64,000 bases of DNA from Tricholoma matsutake (GCA_026075535.2 AP026547.1:5332001-5396000), one strand, 5' to 3'. Shown: positions 32,762 to 44,774, counted from the first letter of the stretch. Numbers and translations: made by a program. The notes: generated by a model from the letters alone, not told the origin.

Positions 32762-33243
32762 GTTGATTGAATTAGGTCAAGCTGAGGAATACAGACAGTA
32801 TTACTACGGCTTATATACGGTTCGAAGATGTCTATCGTCCAATCGGAATGTAGGATCGTTATCAAGTATAAATAGAAAGAACAATAGAAAAGACAGGCCT
32901 CATGCCTTGCATGAGGCATCTGATGCCATGGAGTGCTGTGGCACAGCATGTCAGAGAACAATAAGAGATAAGCCTCATGCATAGCATGAGGCGTCCGATG
33001 TCACGGACCTCATGTAAAAGGGGTTGTTGTACCACGGTGCATGTGGGAGTGGGTTTGGGTGCATGGAGTCACCATGCGTCAAGGTGTCTTCCATCGGAGG
33101 TGAGCCAAGTCGAATGGAAAAATTAAAGTACCCGGCCTTGCCAGCATACATCTGGTCATCGTGGGTTATGACAAATCGTAATATCACCCTCTCTCTATCT
33201 TCAAAGTCACTGACTTTGATCAAAATCTTTTTCTCCTTCCTAG

Positions 33244-33727
33244 TCAAGGGGTGGGGTGGAATCGTTGGGTTTGAGGGAATCGGTTGGAGCACAGCAGCGT
33301 TCCCAACTCTCCGTGTTCTCTGAGCAGGAGTCTTCTCACCAGACCATATCCGCTTTCTTCATTGTAATGGGCATTCCACAGGAGGTCAATCCACAGGGGT
33401 CTGTTCACACCCACCAGTGGCCTCATGCCTGGACGAAGCCCTGTCCGGTCGACGCAGAAATCCTCTGGGCAGTAGTCTTCCCCATCTCGCTCTTCCTCAA
33501 AACACCATTCTTCGTATTGGGTCCTCACCCAGGTGTAGTCCAGCTTCATGCTCCTCCAGGCAAAGAGGCAGCATTTGGGACAGGTCGAGGACATCCTTCT
33601 TATCCAGTCGTCCCTTGTAATCCAGAAGGGAATCCCATGTGGGCATATCCATGCGGGTCTGCCAGGGAGTATGTTTGTCAGTGGTCGTTGGTTGATGACT
33701 GTTCGCCCAGTCCTTGCTGGGGTTCAT
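33244..33727 (-). pseudogene. accessory ORF of gypsy E after integrase, unidentified
   Basis: Two overlapping minus-strand frames, 33727-33497 (starts MNPSKDWANSHQPTTTDKHT) and 33594-33244 (includes EEWCFEEERDGEDYCPEDFC and VGVNRPLWIDLLWNAHYNEE), together read like one protein of roughly 140-150 residues broken by one frameshift. It is acidic with scattered Cys and Trp. It lies between the chromodomain end of pol and the 3' LTR, the place where some gypsy elements carry an extra gene. I recognise no domain. Confidence 0.4.
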
Positions 33728-33810
33728 GGTAGGTGTAGTGTCGATGGGGTGGGGAGCATTCTGTGGTTTCTTTCATGGTTGGTTCAGTGGGTGTCTTGGT
33801 CTTGGGGGTT

Positions 33811-36800
33811 CTACAGCTGTCGTCGCTGTTTATATGCCCCTAGGATTGCCTTGGCATGTTTCAGGTTTCCCTCAGGCTCCCATGAGTTCTCCAAGGTCAG
33901 GTATCTGACCCACTTCACTAAGAAGTGCATGGTCCTTCCTTTCTTCTTATGTCCGATGATCGCTTCCACTTCATATTCCAATTCGCCTTCTATCAGGTCA
34001 GGTGGTGGTTCTGGGAAGTTCAGTCCATGTGTCTCGGTTTCTTTGTATGGGGAAAGAAGTGCTGCGTGGAATACCGGGTGTATTTTCCACTGGTCTGGTA
34101 ACTTCAGTCGATAGGAGAGTGGGCTTAGAACCTTCTCAATAGAGAACGGTCCTTCTCTTTTTGGTGCAAGCTTCTTTGTTTGGTGCGTTGTTCTGAGGTT
34201 CTTCGCTTCTAGCCACACTCTGTCTCCTTCTTTGAATGGGGTGAAGTGTCTTGTCGTTCTTTCCACCATCATTTGTCTGGCCAACTCGTGAGTTGCCTTC
34301 GCTTCATCTCAGGCCCATTGCAGTGCAACTATTCATTTTTCTATGGCCGGTATGTTTGTCTTCAGGTAGGGGAGTGGGATTGCCTTGGGCTCGTAGCCCA
34401 TCATGAGGTAGAACGGGGAGTTCTTCTGTATGGAGTGTGTTCTCTGGTTGTGCGTGAACTCTGCAGTCAGGAGGAGGTGCTTCCAACTCTCCTGGTTGTT
34501 CGAGCAGAAGATCCGTAAGTATACTTCTACTTCCTGGTTTACCTGTTCTGTCTCCCCATTGGTCTGGGGGTGGTATGCCGTGCTCATCACCAGCTTGATT
34601 CTGAGCAATCTTCCTAGCTCCTGGAAAAGCTGCGAGGCAAATCTGGGATCTCTGTTGGAGATGATCTTGTCTGGGAGGCCAAATCATTTGTAGACATTGT
34701 CTAGATAGAGGGTGGCCGCTCCCAATGCATCCATGGTTTTCCTGCAAGGGATAAAAATTACCCCCTTCGTAAGCCCATGGTCTAGCACGACCATGAGTGC
34801 ATCATAACCATTGGACTCAGGTAGGTCAGTTATGAAATCTGTTGTCACCATTGCAAATGGTCTTGTCGCTTCAGATTTGATCAGGTGTAGTGGGGGGTTC
34901 ATCGGGTGTGTGTTGACCTTCATCTGCTGGCATACTGCACATCCAGCAACGTAGTTCTTGATGTACATCATCATCCCTGGCCACCAGTAGTCTCTCCTGA
35001 TCATTTCGGTCGTTTGCCATTGTCCCAGGTGTCTGCTGGTTACTCCTTTGTGGTATTTTTGCACCAGCTTCTTCCATAGTTCTCTATTGTCCGGGACATA
35101 GCACCTGTCTTGGAAGAATAGAAGGCTGTCTTCTATCTTCCAGTCTTCCAATGCTGACTTTATCGGCGGTGTTCCTTTGGTCTTTAGCGCCTCGATTGCA
35201 CTCTTTACCAGATTGTCTTTCATGATACTACCCGCAAGTAGATCATGCATTTCTGTGTCAATGAATTTCACAAATACTGTTTCTGGCAGCATTGTGACAT
35301 CTTCATTGTCATTGTCCTCTTCTGGTATGTGATCCGCTCTTCATGACAACACATTGCTCTGCACCATCTGTGATCCAGGCACATGGATGATCTGCAAGTT
35401 GAATTCCAATAGGAATAGGCTCCATCTTGCCTGTTGTCTGTTCAGTTTCTGTGCCATTTGGAAGTATGTCAAGTTCTTGTGGTCTGACAGGATTACCACC
35501 GGGTGTTCTGAACCCATTAGGTAATGTCTCCAGGTCTCTAGCGATCATATTATCGCTAGTAACTCCCTGTCGTAGATCTTGTAGTTCCGTTCCGTTGGTG
35601 TTAGCACATGCAATATGTATCCGCATGGGTGCCAGTCCCCATTCATGTCCCTTTGTCTCAGCACTCCTCCTGTCGCATGTTTTGAGGCATCAGATTCGAT
35701 TGTGAATGGCTTAGTCAGGTCTGGCATCAGCAGTACCAGGGCTTCTGCAAATTTCCTTTTCAGCATTTGAAAAGCCTGTTTGCATTCCATTGTCCAGTTG
35801 AATGCCTTGTTCTTCTTCGTCAGTTCATTAAGTGGCCTGCTTGTCTCTGCAAAATGTCCGATAAACTTCCTGTAGAAGTTTCCAAATCCCAGGAAAGATC
35901 TGACTGCCTTTACGTTTGTCGGGGTTGGCCAATCCTGTATACCTGCCAGTTTCATGTTGTCCATGGCAATCTCGTTGGGTCGGATGATCAGACCCAAGAA
36001 TTCCACTTCATGGATGTCAAACTTGCATTTCTCTGGTTTCAGGTATAAATCATTCTCTGCCAGCCTTTGCAGTACTCTCTTTGTCCTTTCCTGGTGTTTG
36101 TTCTGATCCTTGGAGAATATCAGGATGTCGTCCATGTAAATCACGAGCCATCCTTTTCCGATCATGTTGCGGAATATCTCGTTCATCATTGCCTGGAAGG
36201 TCGCCGGTGAGTTGCATAATCCAAAGAACATCACCATTGGCTCAAACAGCCCCCTGTTCATCTTGAAGGCTGCTTTCCATTGATCTCCATCTTTGATTCT
36301 GACATTGTGATATCCCCATTGGATGTCCAATTTTGTAAACCATTTTGCCCCTCTTAGTTTGTCCAACAGGTCTCCTACCAGTGGCAGCGGGTAGGTGTTC
36401 TTGATCGTTCCGTTATTCAAGTACCTGTAATCTTGGCAGGGTCGTAGCACATCTGAGTCCTTCTTCGCAACAAAGAAGAATGGCGACACCATGGGTGATT
36501 TTGATGGTCGGATGTATCCTTTCTGCAGGCTTTCATCAAGAAACTCATTGAGTTTCTTCTGTTCTGCCGGCGACAACGGGTAAACCCTGCAATCCTTCGC
36601 TACAAAGTCCAGTTTCAGTTCAATCACATGATCCCAGGGTCTTGATTCTGGGAATCGTTCCAATGCTTCCTTTTCGAATATCCATTGGTACCCCTTGTAC
36701 TGTTCGGGGAGTAGTTCAGCTAGGGTCTTCTGTTTGGGGTCTCCTTCCTTCTTGTGTGTCAGGTGTTGAGAGACCAATGTCTTTGCCCTAATCCAGATAT

Positions 36801-38037
36801 TTTGTCCAAAAGCATATTGTGGTGATCCTTTTGCCTTTATGATCCGAGAGATTGTCTTCATCATCTGAGAATATCCATATCTTGGCTCGTCATATTCCTC
36901 TGTCAGCAGTGTTTTAGCTGGTTCGAATATTCCAATGACGGGTTCTCCTCAGATGTAGGCGACCAGTAGCTCGTCATCTTTGATCTTTAGTTCAGGTGTC
37001 TCTTTCGGTTGTTCCATTGCCTGTTCGTGGTTTGCCTGTGCTGGGTTTTCCTTCCCAGTGTCTTCTTCATCTTGCGGCCCAATGGGTTCCACATTCTGAA
37101 GAGTCATGATCGCGATCTCTTCATCATGTATTTCTTCAATCGTTGCCTTTCTTGTCTCGACAGGCATCTTGTTTCTCCTTGGTTCAGCATGGAGGGCTCC
37201 CCCCATTAATCTTGTCTTGGTGACAATTCTTTGGCAATCCACTTGCCGTTCTTCATTCGTCAGTTTCTCTTTCTTCAGGGTAAGCATTTCCCTTAGTTTC
37301 GCGACTATTTGGGCTGATGCCAGTCGTCCTTCTTCTTTTCTGGCAGCCAGTCTCTCCAGTTCTCTGGTGGCCACCTTTTTCCATCGTGCTCATTCTTCCT
37401 CAGCAGTCTTCTTGAGGGCGAGCTTTTCTTGTTCTTTGGCAACAATCTTTTGGCACCATGCCTGTTGCTCTTCTTTTGTCATGTCGAAGGGGTCCCTCTT
37501 CTTTTCGGTTCCCCTCTGGCACCATGATAGGTACCCTTCGTTGGGTTTCTCGGTTTGCACCCTTCCGATAAGGGTTCTTCCTTTCCCATATGAGAACTCT
37601 GGGTAAGTCTCATCCTTTGTCCTGAACTGGAAGGTTCCGATCTTCCAGTTGATCACTGGGTTGATTCTTCTGAGCCATGGCAGACCTAGGATGATTGATT
37701 CCTTTCCCAGTCCTGCAATCAGGAAGGTCATTGGGAAAGTCCTTCCATTGATCATTAAGAGTCCTCTGGCATAGTGGGAGATTTCCCCTCTCTTGTTTGG
37801 GGTTCCATCCACGTTCTTGACTCTGATTACCCTTTCCAGGGGGCGCAATTCAAATCCACTGCTTTCTGCAAATTCATGGCTCATGAATATCCCTCCCGCT
37901 CCTGAGTTGAGTAGGGCTTCAGTTTTGATGTCTTTTCCTCTGCCTGTCCCTGCCACTTTGACATCTAAGCGCATAGATTGATTTTTCAAAGTGGCCAGTA
38001 GTACAGAACAGATGGAAAGTTCGGTGGTACCTGGCAT
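33811..38037 (-). pseudogene. gypsy E pol: protease, RT, RNase H, integrase, chromodomain
   Basis: One minus-strand frame from about 38037 to 33811, broken only by TGA (plus-strand TCA at 37390, 36949, 35545, 35341, 34684, 34333 and 34309). Domains: protease LLNSGAGGIFM, where the catalytic Asp is Asn; LGLPWLRRINPVINW; RT with SPFFFVAKKD, FTKLDIQWGYHNVRIKDGDQ and VIYMDDILIFS (about 36120-36140); RNase H with FTIESDASKHATGGVL and [11 protein letters not shown]; integrase finger YHKGVTSRHLGQW...CAVCQQMK and core VTTDFITDLPESNGYDALMV, IISNRDPRFAS, GETEQVNQEVEVYL; chromodomain YEVEAIIGHKKKGRTMHFLV and WVRYLTLENSWEPEGNL. The frame is otherwise intact, so the copy was coding-competent before the C-to-T changes. 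Confidence 0.92.
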
Positions 38038-38054
38038 CGAGGCAGGCCACCTCT

Positions 38055-39173
38055 TTAAAAACCCTCGTCTTCAATTGCGGCGAGAGCTTCTTTCTTCTCT
38101 TCTTCATCTAGTTCTCCTATGATCGCTCGGATCTTCAAGTAGGCTTCCCTGCCTTTATTCTTTGGGGGTGGCCGGTCCTTGGTCCTCTTTTCCCCTTTCT
38201 TGTGTTCGGTTGCTCTGTGTCCAGGCTGGTGGCACACAAAGCACAACCCTTTCTTCATGTGTTTGATCCTCTCCTGATAGGAGAGTCGGTTGATCTCGAG
38301 TGGGGTCTCCTTTGCTTTAGAGCTTGGTAGCTTCTTTGTCAAAGCCTCCTGCAGCCTTCCTGTTATGGCTTTTGCTCTCCTCCACTGTCCATCGTACTTG
38401 GAGGCGGCATTGATCATTCCTTCCAAGGTTGTCGGGATCATTTCCATATTGAAAACTCTTTCAAGGAGCTTGGGGTTCAACCCATCCATAAAGAGTTCAA
38501 TGAGGGCAGTGTCATTATTGATTCCCACCTTCTCTCGCAGGATTCGGAACTGTGCAATGTAGTCCTCCAGGTCCTGTCCCTGCTTCAATGTCTTCATCTC
38601 AGTTCTGGCCCTGCCAGCTTTGTCGATCGGCGTGAACGCTGTCTTGAGCGCCGATTCAAAGGCTGACCAAGTTCCTAGGTCCTCTCTTTCTGCCCATGTC
38701 TGTGCCCAGGGCGCAGCAGTTCCTCCATTCATGAAGGACAATGCAAAGATGATTTTCTTCTTGTTGGTGTCGTAGATTCCATGGTTCACTCTCAAATAGA
38801 GTTTCACTTCTTGTAAGAACTTTGCAGTTCTTGTTCAGTCCCCTGTGAAGTCAGAGGGGGTTCGGATTCTAATCTCCTTGGTAGATGCGGTGGGTTCAGT
38901 AGACATGTTGGCGTTGTCATTGGATAGGGAGAATGGATCTCGTTCTGGGGTTTCTTCTTTATCGAAGGATCTAAAATCCTCTTCGTCAAGGTATTGGGGT
39001 TCTTCATCACTGGTTCTCTTTGAGAACCACTTCTGTGCTGGTTCCAAGTATCGTACTAGTCGACCCTGGTATCTATACCACGGGGTTCTTCCTGATGATG
39101 ATGCTCTGGTTGGAGGTCTATCTGGGCTTTGTCTGAAAGACGTTGTGTCTGCACCTAGGTAGGTGGACTGCAT
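38055..39173 (-). pseudogene. gypsy E gag
   Basis: ATG at 39173; the frame is interrupted once by TGA at 38835-38837 (SDFTGD then TRTAKFLQEVKLYL), where related gag proteins have arginine. It contains IIFALSFMNGGTAAPWAQTW, FESALKTAFTPIDKAGRART and a knuckle CFVCHQPGHRATEH near 38240, in which the last zinc ligand is His instead of the usual Cys. It ends at 38055; pol follows in a different frame. Confidence 0.9.
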
Positions 39174-39190
39174 AGATCAGCTTGACCTTT

Positions 39191-39965
39191 TGTTAAGACT
39201 ATAGGTCTTTAACTCAGTCTTGGCTTCGTATGTTACAGTTGGAGGCTTTCCAACTGTCTTGTATTGCACTAGGAGACTTTCCTAGTGTATCGGGCTTCCT
39301 GCCTTCACTTGGGTACTTCCTCAAGTTGTCACGGCTATCCATACTCAGAGGCTTTCTGAGTAGACCATCCATTTGTGTATCACAGTTGGAGGCTTTCCAA
39401 CTGTCGAGTTTGAGTTATCACAGCTAGGGGCTTCCTAAGCTGTTGAGTGTTCTGGTTGAGTCTAAGACCGTTGATTGAATTAGGTCAAGCTGAGGAATAC
39501 AGACAGTATTACTACGGCTTATATACGGTTCGAAGATGTCTATCGTCCAATCGGAATGTAGGATCGTTATCAAGTATAAATAGAAAGAACAATAGAAAAG
39601 ACAGGCCTCATGCCTTGCATGAGGCGTCCGATGCCATGGAGTGCTGTGGCGTAGCATGTCAGAGAACAATAAGAGATAAGCCTCGTGCATAGCATGAGGC
39701 GTCTGATGTCACGGATCCGATGTCAAGGATCCGATGTCAAGGACATGCTGTGGTGCAGCATGTCGATCGTGAGGGTCCAATGTCATGGACCTCATGTAAA
39801 AGGGGTTGTCATACCACGGTGCATGTGGGAGTGGGTTCGGGTGCATGGAGTCACCATGCAGCAAGGCGTCTTCCATTGGAGGTGAGTTGAGTCGAATGGA
39901 AAAATTGAAGTACCCAGCCTTGCCGGCGTACATCTGGTCATCGTGGGTTATGACAAATCATAACA
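39191..39965 (-). repeat. 5' LTR of gypsy E
   Basis: 775 bp. Relative to the 3' LTR without its insertion it has about 66 extra bp made of repeated GGATCCGATGTCAA words (39715-39785) and a GACATGCTGTGGTGCAGCATGTC hairpin. It includes the hairpin row at 39235-39443 and the two CCTCATGC-type hairpins (39605-39700). Confidence 0.92.
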
Positions 39966-40394
39966 TTCAATCTGTTTGGTTTGCCATTTGTGGGTGTTAT
40001 ATGACTGTTAAGTGCCTGGATAACTAGTGGCAGGCACAGGGCAGACAGTTTAGACTTGGACGTTGACTGTTGCTGTTTCTTCTTGGTGAGTGCATTGGAT
40101 GACTTTCCATAGTCCTCTGTGATGCAGGCTGTGAAGTTTTTGGGGATTTTTTGGGAGTTCGAGTTTGTAGTTTCGGTGTGGAGGTTGTAGATTCTGTGGG
40201 TTTTGTGCAAGACAGTTGTTCCTTAAGTAACAGAGTATTCACCTTTGGTTGGGTTTAGACATCCTGTTCTGTTTATGAAATCAAATATATATAATCCTAT
40301 CTTGTCCTCATCTATTCCTTGTGCATGCCCCATATTATAATTATAATAATATATGTGAGACTTTTTAACTTTTAGGTCTTTTTATACTTTCTTG
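39966..40394. other. unassigned; reverse open frames at 39938-40242
   Basis: Two overlapping minus-strand frames rich in Ser, Thr, Lys and Gln (for example NFTACITEDYGKSSNALTKK) occupy the first 270 bp. They may be a fragment of the element into which gypsy E inserted. Family not recognised. The remainder is AT-rich noncoding sequence. Confidence 0.25.
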
Positions 40395-40885
40395 TCAATA
40401 GGTCTTTTGAGATTGGTGTGATAAAGGTGAAAAAGTCAAAAAGCCCAAAAATAAAGTGTGATTTTCCTGATGCAGACATCTTCCAGTGAACAGAGCAGCT
40501 AACTCCAGATGTTGAACCCCATTGTCAAGGCTCTGTAATTCAGGAGAGAACGTCTTTCTTCTCTCCACAGTGTGTGGCATGTGCAGCATTGTTCACATCA
40601 ATGAGTTTCTGAGTGCATGCATCTTCAGCATGCATCCAATCATCCTGATCCTGATCCTCAATGAACCAAGCAGGAAGGGCCATGGATAAGACAGGTTCAT
40701 TGCTGAGATTAAAAATGAAGATCAGGGTGGAAATTGAAATGGAGTTGCACCTTGAGTGTGCATCTTTGGAGAGTGCATGGGTTAGTAAAGAATGTTCTCC
40801 ATCTCCATCTTCCAATTTATGAATACCTTACTACCCTTTTTCAAGGAGAGAATTTTCTCCAAGATATCATGAGCCCAGTTCTTAT
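40395..40885 (-). pseudogene. gag of an older LTR retrotransposon, C-terminal part
   Basis: Minus strand: NWAHDILEKILSLKKGSKVF, then INWKMEMENIL, and further on LSNEPVLSMALPAWFIEDQD and DDWMHAEDACTQKLIDVNNA. This matches the gag type I know from mushroom retrotransposons (a region ending in MRAEDARTQ-like sequence). The upstream half lies at 51398-51975, separated by the copia D insertion. Confidence 0.6.
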
Positions 40886-41193
40886 TGTTGGAATTAATTA
40901 CCATGTTAATACATGCTGCAGAACATGCACATAACACATGTTCTCCCACTCCACAACACATGTCCTCCCACACCTGCTGCATACTGCAGTCTGCACATAC
41001 ACATAGAGAACACATGCCCCGGAGTTCATGTGGCTATCTTATATTTATGTATATAAGGAGAACCTGTCCATAGTGATAATACAATGTTCTTCACTCTAAC
41101 TAACCTAGTAGTAGGTCTCAGTAACACAAACCCACACAGGTAAGTTGTGAGGGGCTTGCACACTTCCTGCATAGTATAGAGCCTGATTCAACA
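40886..41193 (+). repeat. 5' LTR of copia D
   Basis: 308 bp, TGTTGGAATT to TTCAACA. It contains TTATATTTATGTATATAAGG with a TATATAAGG box near 41050. Confidence 0.92.
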
Positions 41194-41401
41194 AGTTATG
41201 GGCCCTGTGAGCATGCCAATAGATGCACCTGAAAAGGCTGCAGTTCAGCATTGTGCACAGTTGTCTCATAAATACCTGATGTGCTCCCTGTGAGCTACAA
41301 AATGTGATGCACTCTTCATGAGCTGCAACTAGCATGCTAGGACAGTACTCTGAAGGAGTGCTTTGTTTCTGTCCTTGAGAAACAGTTTTTATTGAATACA
41401 A

Positions 41402-42476
41402 AGCTGACAAGCACTTTTAAAGCAGTCCTGGGTGAACAAAGATGACCATGCAACTGGGAGTCTAGTTCTCTGCCTTGCACCATCCATCCAGTTATGTGCC
41501 AATGGAAAGAACAACATGAGAGAGGTCTGGGAATTCATTCAGACTGAGTATGGTATAGATGGACCCTCACAGGTCTTCATGGATGTTAGGTTCACAATTT
41601 CTATTAAAATACCAGCTGCAAACCCTGCACCAGAAATTGCTAAGATGGCAGACAAATTCTAGTGCTTCATGGCCACTAATGTCACTATCCCCAAACTTGT
41701 ACATGCAATGATCTTACTTGCTGCAATGCTGCATGAGTTCAATTTCCTGTCTGCAATGGTCCTTAACATGACCACAACCTCCAGCTTGACATATAAGCAT
41801 GTCAAGAATTTTATTGTTGCTGAAGCCTCATGGCAAACAGCAGTCTCAAAGCCCAATGGCCCTAACCAGGCCAATAAGCTTTCTGTGGTAAAATGCAAGG
41901 GCACCAATGCAAAGTGGCAGCCCAAACAACAATCAGAGCCTTTGGTCTCCAACAATGTAGAATCCTCCTGCTTTCACAGACACCATGGAGGTAGCAAGGT
42001 TTGGGCAGGCAGCAGAAAGAGCTGTGCCAAAAGTCCCACCTTGCCTCTCATGCAGTTACCACCATAAATGGTAATGATGCCATCATACCACCCATGCCAC
42101 TAGAACAGTGCATGCAAATGTCTATGCTCCAAGAGTGTATTTCCATTCCTATGGTAGACCCTCATTACTGCCCACCTACACAGGCATATACAGGCACACC
42201 CTCTACTTCTACATTGGTATATGAGGAATACCAATGGGCTCAAGACACACTTGCACAAATGAACCTCCTAAGTACCACACAAAATCTGTGACCTGTGACC
42301 CCTCAAGGAGAACCTCACCATGAGAGAAGGCAAGAGGAGGAGAATCAAACTGGAAGATTTGGAGATCAAGGATGATGATGAAGTCTCCCTTGGATTGGAA
42401 CTGGTGATCTCAGATGAAAAGATCTGGAATGAGGCCAACACTATGCTTGTCAATGGGCCTCCAGCATTGAAAACTG
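41402..42476 (+). pseudogene. copia D gag and linker
   Basis: Pieces of a copia gag: WVNKDDHATGSLVLCLAPSI and NMREVWEFIQTEYGIDGPSQ, then after a TAG at about 41661 LLAAMLHEFNFLSAMVLNMT and LTYKHVKNFIVAEASW. A degraded zinc-knuckle region follows near 41970-42040, then a Pro/Thr-rich linker. Frames change at least three times before the protease. Confidence 0.75.
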
Positions 42477-44774
42477 GTGGATACAATGATAGGTCAGTCC
42501 TATTTCCTCACACAAACAAAGATTAATATCCCAATACCAGCCGACTTTTTGGTTGAAAGGTTACCACTCTTGAATGTATTTAAGGACTTAATATATATTA
42601 ATCAATGCATCATGTGTGCAAGTGAGAAATGCAAGAAGGGCACAGTCTGGATTTTGGATTCAGGCACCTCAAAGCACTTCACTGGTGAAATGAAAGATTT
42701 TGCATCCTATGAACCTCTTCCGAGAAAGGATTCAGACCTAGTGATTACTGCAACAGGTACTACTCACATATTAGGTAAAGGAGTGATCTTCATACAGGAC
42801 CAAGTAATAGTAAATGGGAAGAAAGAGTCATGTGAAACATGTTTATACCCTGTCTATTCCCAGATTGTACTGGTTGACTGCTATCAATGGGAGTCTTTTT
42901 ACAAGACAGAGATGAAGTGCATGGTTCCTCCACACACATCTCATTTTATGACAAAGGGAACCCAGTATTGAATACAGTGCCAATATATAAAGGTGACACC
43001 ATCTACTGGGCTCAGAATCATATAATGAGCACTAAGATAATAAATGTCACAACTATTTATGTTGCTGACTATCAGACTTGGCATAGGCAACTTGGACACC
43101 CATCCAAAGAGGCACTAAAGCAAATGCAGCATAAAGTTCCCAAGGAGTATTGTGATTCCTAAAGACAAGTTTATCTGTCTGGGGTGCATAGAAGGGAAGA
43201 TGATGTCAAAGTCATTTTCTGAATCAACTTCTTGTGCAACTAAACCCTTTGAATTAATACATTCCAATCTTAAGGAACTCCCAGTACACTTGTACCACTG
43301 CTGCAAATACTTCATTGTATTCCTGGATGACAAAATGTCATGTATCTTCATGCAGTGCCTAAACAAAAAGTCCACTGCTGCTGAGTCAATCAGACAGTTT
43401 GAGGCAATGGCATACATTCAGCATGGTGCTACAATCAAGCACTGGCATGTAGATCCACGAGGGGAGTTCAAAGATTGTGAGCTACAAAAAATGCTCAATG
43501 ATTTAGGCATCAAAATAGAGATGTCAGCACCCCACATTCATTAACAGAATGGTCATGCAGAATGCGCAATAAGGATGATAATGGAAAAGGTGCAGACATT
43601 GCACTTAACCATTTGTCTCCCACAATCATGGTGGGAATTTTGCATTGAGTATGCTACATAGTTGTACAACTGAACCCTGATAAAGTGCCTGAAATGGCAG
43701 ACTCCTATTGAGGACCTTACAAAGGTTAAATTGGATCTGTCAGATCTAAAGGTATGCATACATCTATCTACCAAAAGAGAAATGTCCAAACAAGTCAGCT
43801 CCAAGATTGGAGTTAATGACATACATTGGTTTAGATCAAGACTATAAGGCATATCATTTCATGTGTCCAAATGGTGCAATTTTCATTGGTGTTATGGCAC
43901 TATCTGATGAAACATTATTTCCATGTTGCATCAGAACTAAGGCTCCTGCCAAGATTGACCTTGGTGATTTCCCACCAGAGGAACCAGAAGATCACAACCA
44001 CTCTAATGGAATGGATGGCGACAATTCTACACCACCTAAAAGTCCACCCCTTCCTCCAGCATCATCTGACAGAGAGCCAGAAATGCATGAAGATGTGGCT
44101 GATGCTCCTCCTCTACCATCTCCAGTTACCACTGAGGATTTTTCTCCAAGATGTGAAGATCAACAGGAATGGCAGCAATTGCCCCATAGATCTGGCAGGC
44201 AGAGGAACATCCCAAATCATCCCAATAATGTCTCTGGAGAAAAGTTGACTCCCCTTTGACATTCAGAGAGACATTGTGAGTGATCACTATTGGAAGAGAT
44301 CTGTGGGTCAAGATTTGGGTAGCTCTTGAACAAGGCCATGGCCTCAACAAACAGAACTGGTTACTGGACCAAGTATAGGCTACATTACTAAAATAGCCAA
44401 GGAAGGTGAAACTGGTCTGATGAGCTGGCTGCTATCAAAGGCAGTTAAACCAACGAGCAAATCAGATCAGGTTCCTACACAATTTTGTGATATTGTGTGC
44501 CTACCCAGGCAGCAGCAAATAGAGTAGAAACAAGCTTGTCATGAAAAGTTAGAGGCTCTTCATAATAGACATGTCTATAAAATCATAGATCTTCTACATG
44601 GTCATAAAATGATCAAAAACAGATGGGTTTTCTCCATGAAATCGGATGGAAGAAAACAAGCCAGACTCATGGCCAAAGGCTTTTCACAAGTTAAAGGTGT
44701 TGACTTTGATGAGATTTTCTCACCAGCTGTCCACTATGAGACTGTATGCCTCATGTTTGCTCTTGTGTCTCTAC
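42477..44774 (+). pseudogene. copia D pol, 5' part: protease, integrase, start of RT
   Basis: Protease VWILDSGTSKHFTG (about 42650). Integrase finger TWHRQLGHPSKEALKQMQHK (about 43080) and ICLGCIEGK, core ELIHSNLKELPVH, FIVFLDDKMSCIF, WHVDPRGEF and NGHAECAIRMIMEKVQTLHL (43230-43610). C-terminal segment IGLDQDYKAYHFMCPNGAIF, an acidic/proline-rich linker (44000-44250), and RT start NRWVFSMKSDGRKQARLMAK, GFSQVKGVDFDEIFSPAVHY (44610-44740). Coding is cut at the TIR element beginning at 44775. Stops include TAA 43541-43543 and several frameshifts. Confidence 0.85.

Larger units (their letters stand above)
32052..33183 (-). repeat. 3' LTR of gypsy E, with an internal insertion
   Basis: 1132 bp including a 426-bp insertion (32336-32761); without it the LTR is about 706 bp. 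Read on the minus strand it holds a U3 with two CCTCATGC/GCATGAGG hairpins (32888-32991), a TATATAAG box (about 32812-32820) and then the hairpin row at 32304-32096. Confidence 0.9.
32052..39965 (-). mobile_element. full-length chromodomain Ty3/gypsy retrotransposon, family E
   Basis: A reverse-strand element with the 5' LTR at 39191-39965 and the 3' LTR at 32052-33183; termini TGTTA...TAACA. The 5-bp target duplication TTCAA occurs at 32047-32051 and 39966-39970. A purine tract, AGATAGAGAGAGGGTGA on the minus strand, abuts the 3' LTR. Order on the minus strand: LTR, gag, protease, RT, RNase H, integrase, chromodomain, small accessory ORF, LTR. The long frames of gag and pol are interrupted by eight TGA codons at arginine-type positions. 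A 426-bp insertion sits in the 3' LTR. Confidence 0.94.

Noticed and set aside
33256..34114. Plus-strand frames of 158 and 188 codons
   Set aside because: They are opposite the end of gypsy E pol and its accessory ORF; no motif on the plus strand.
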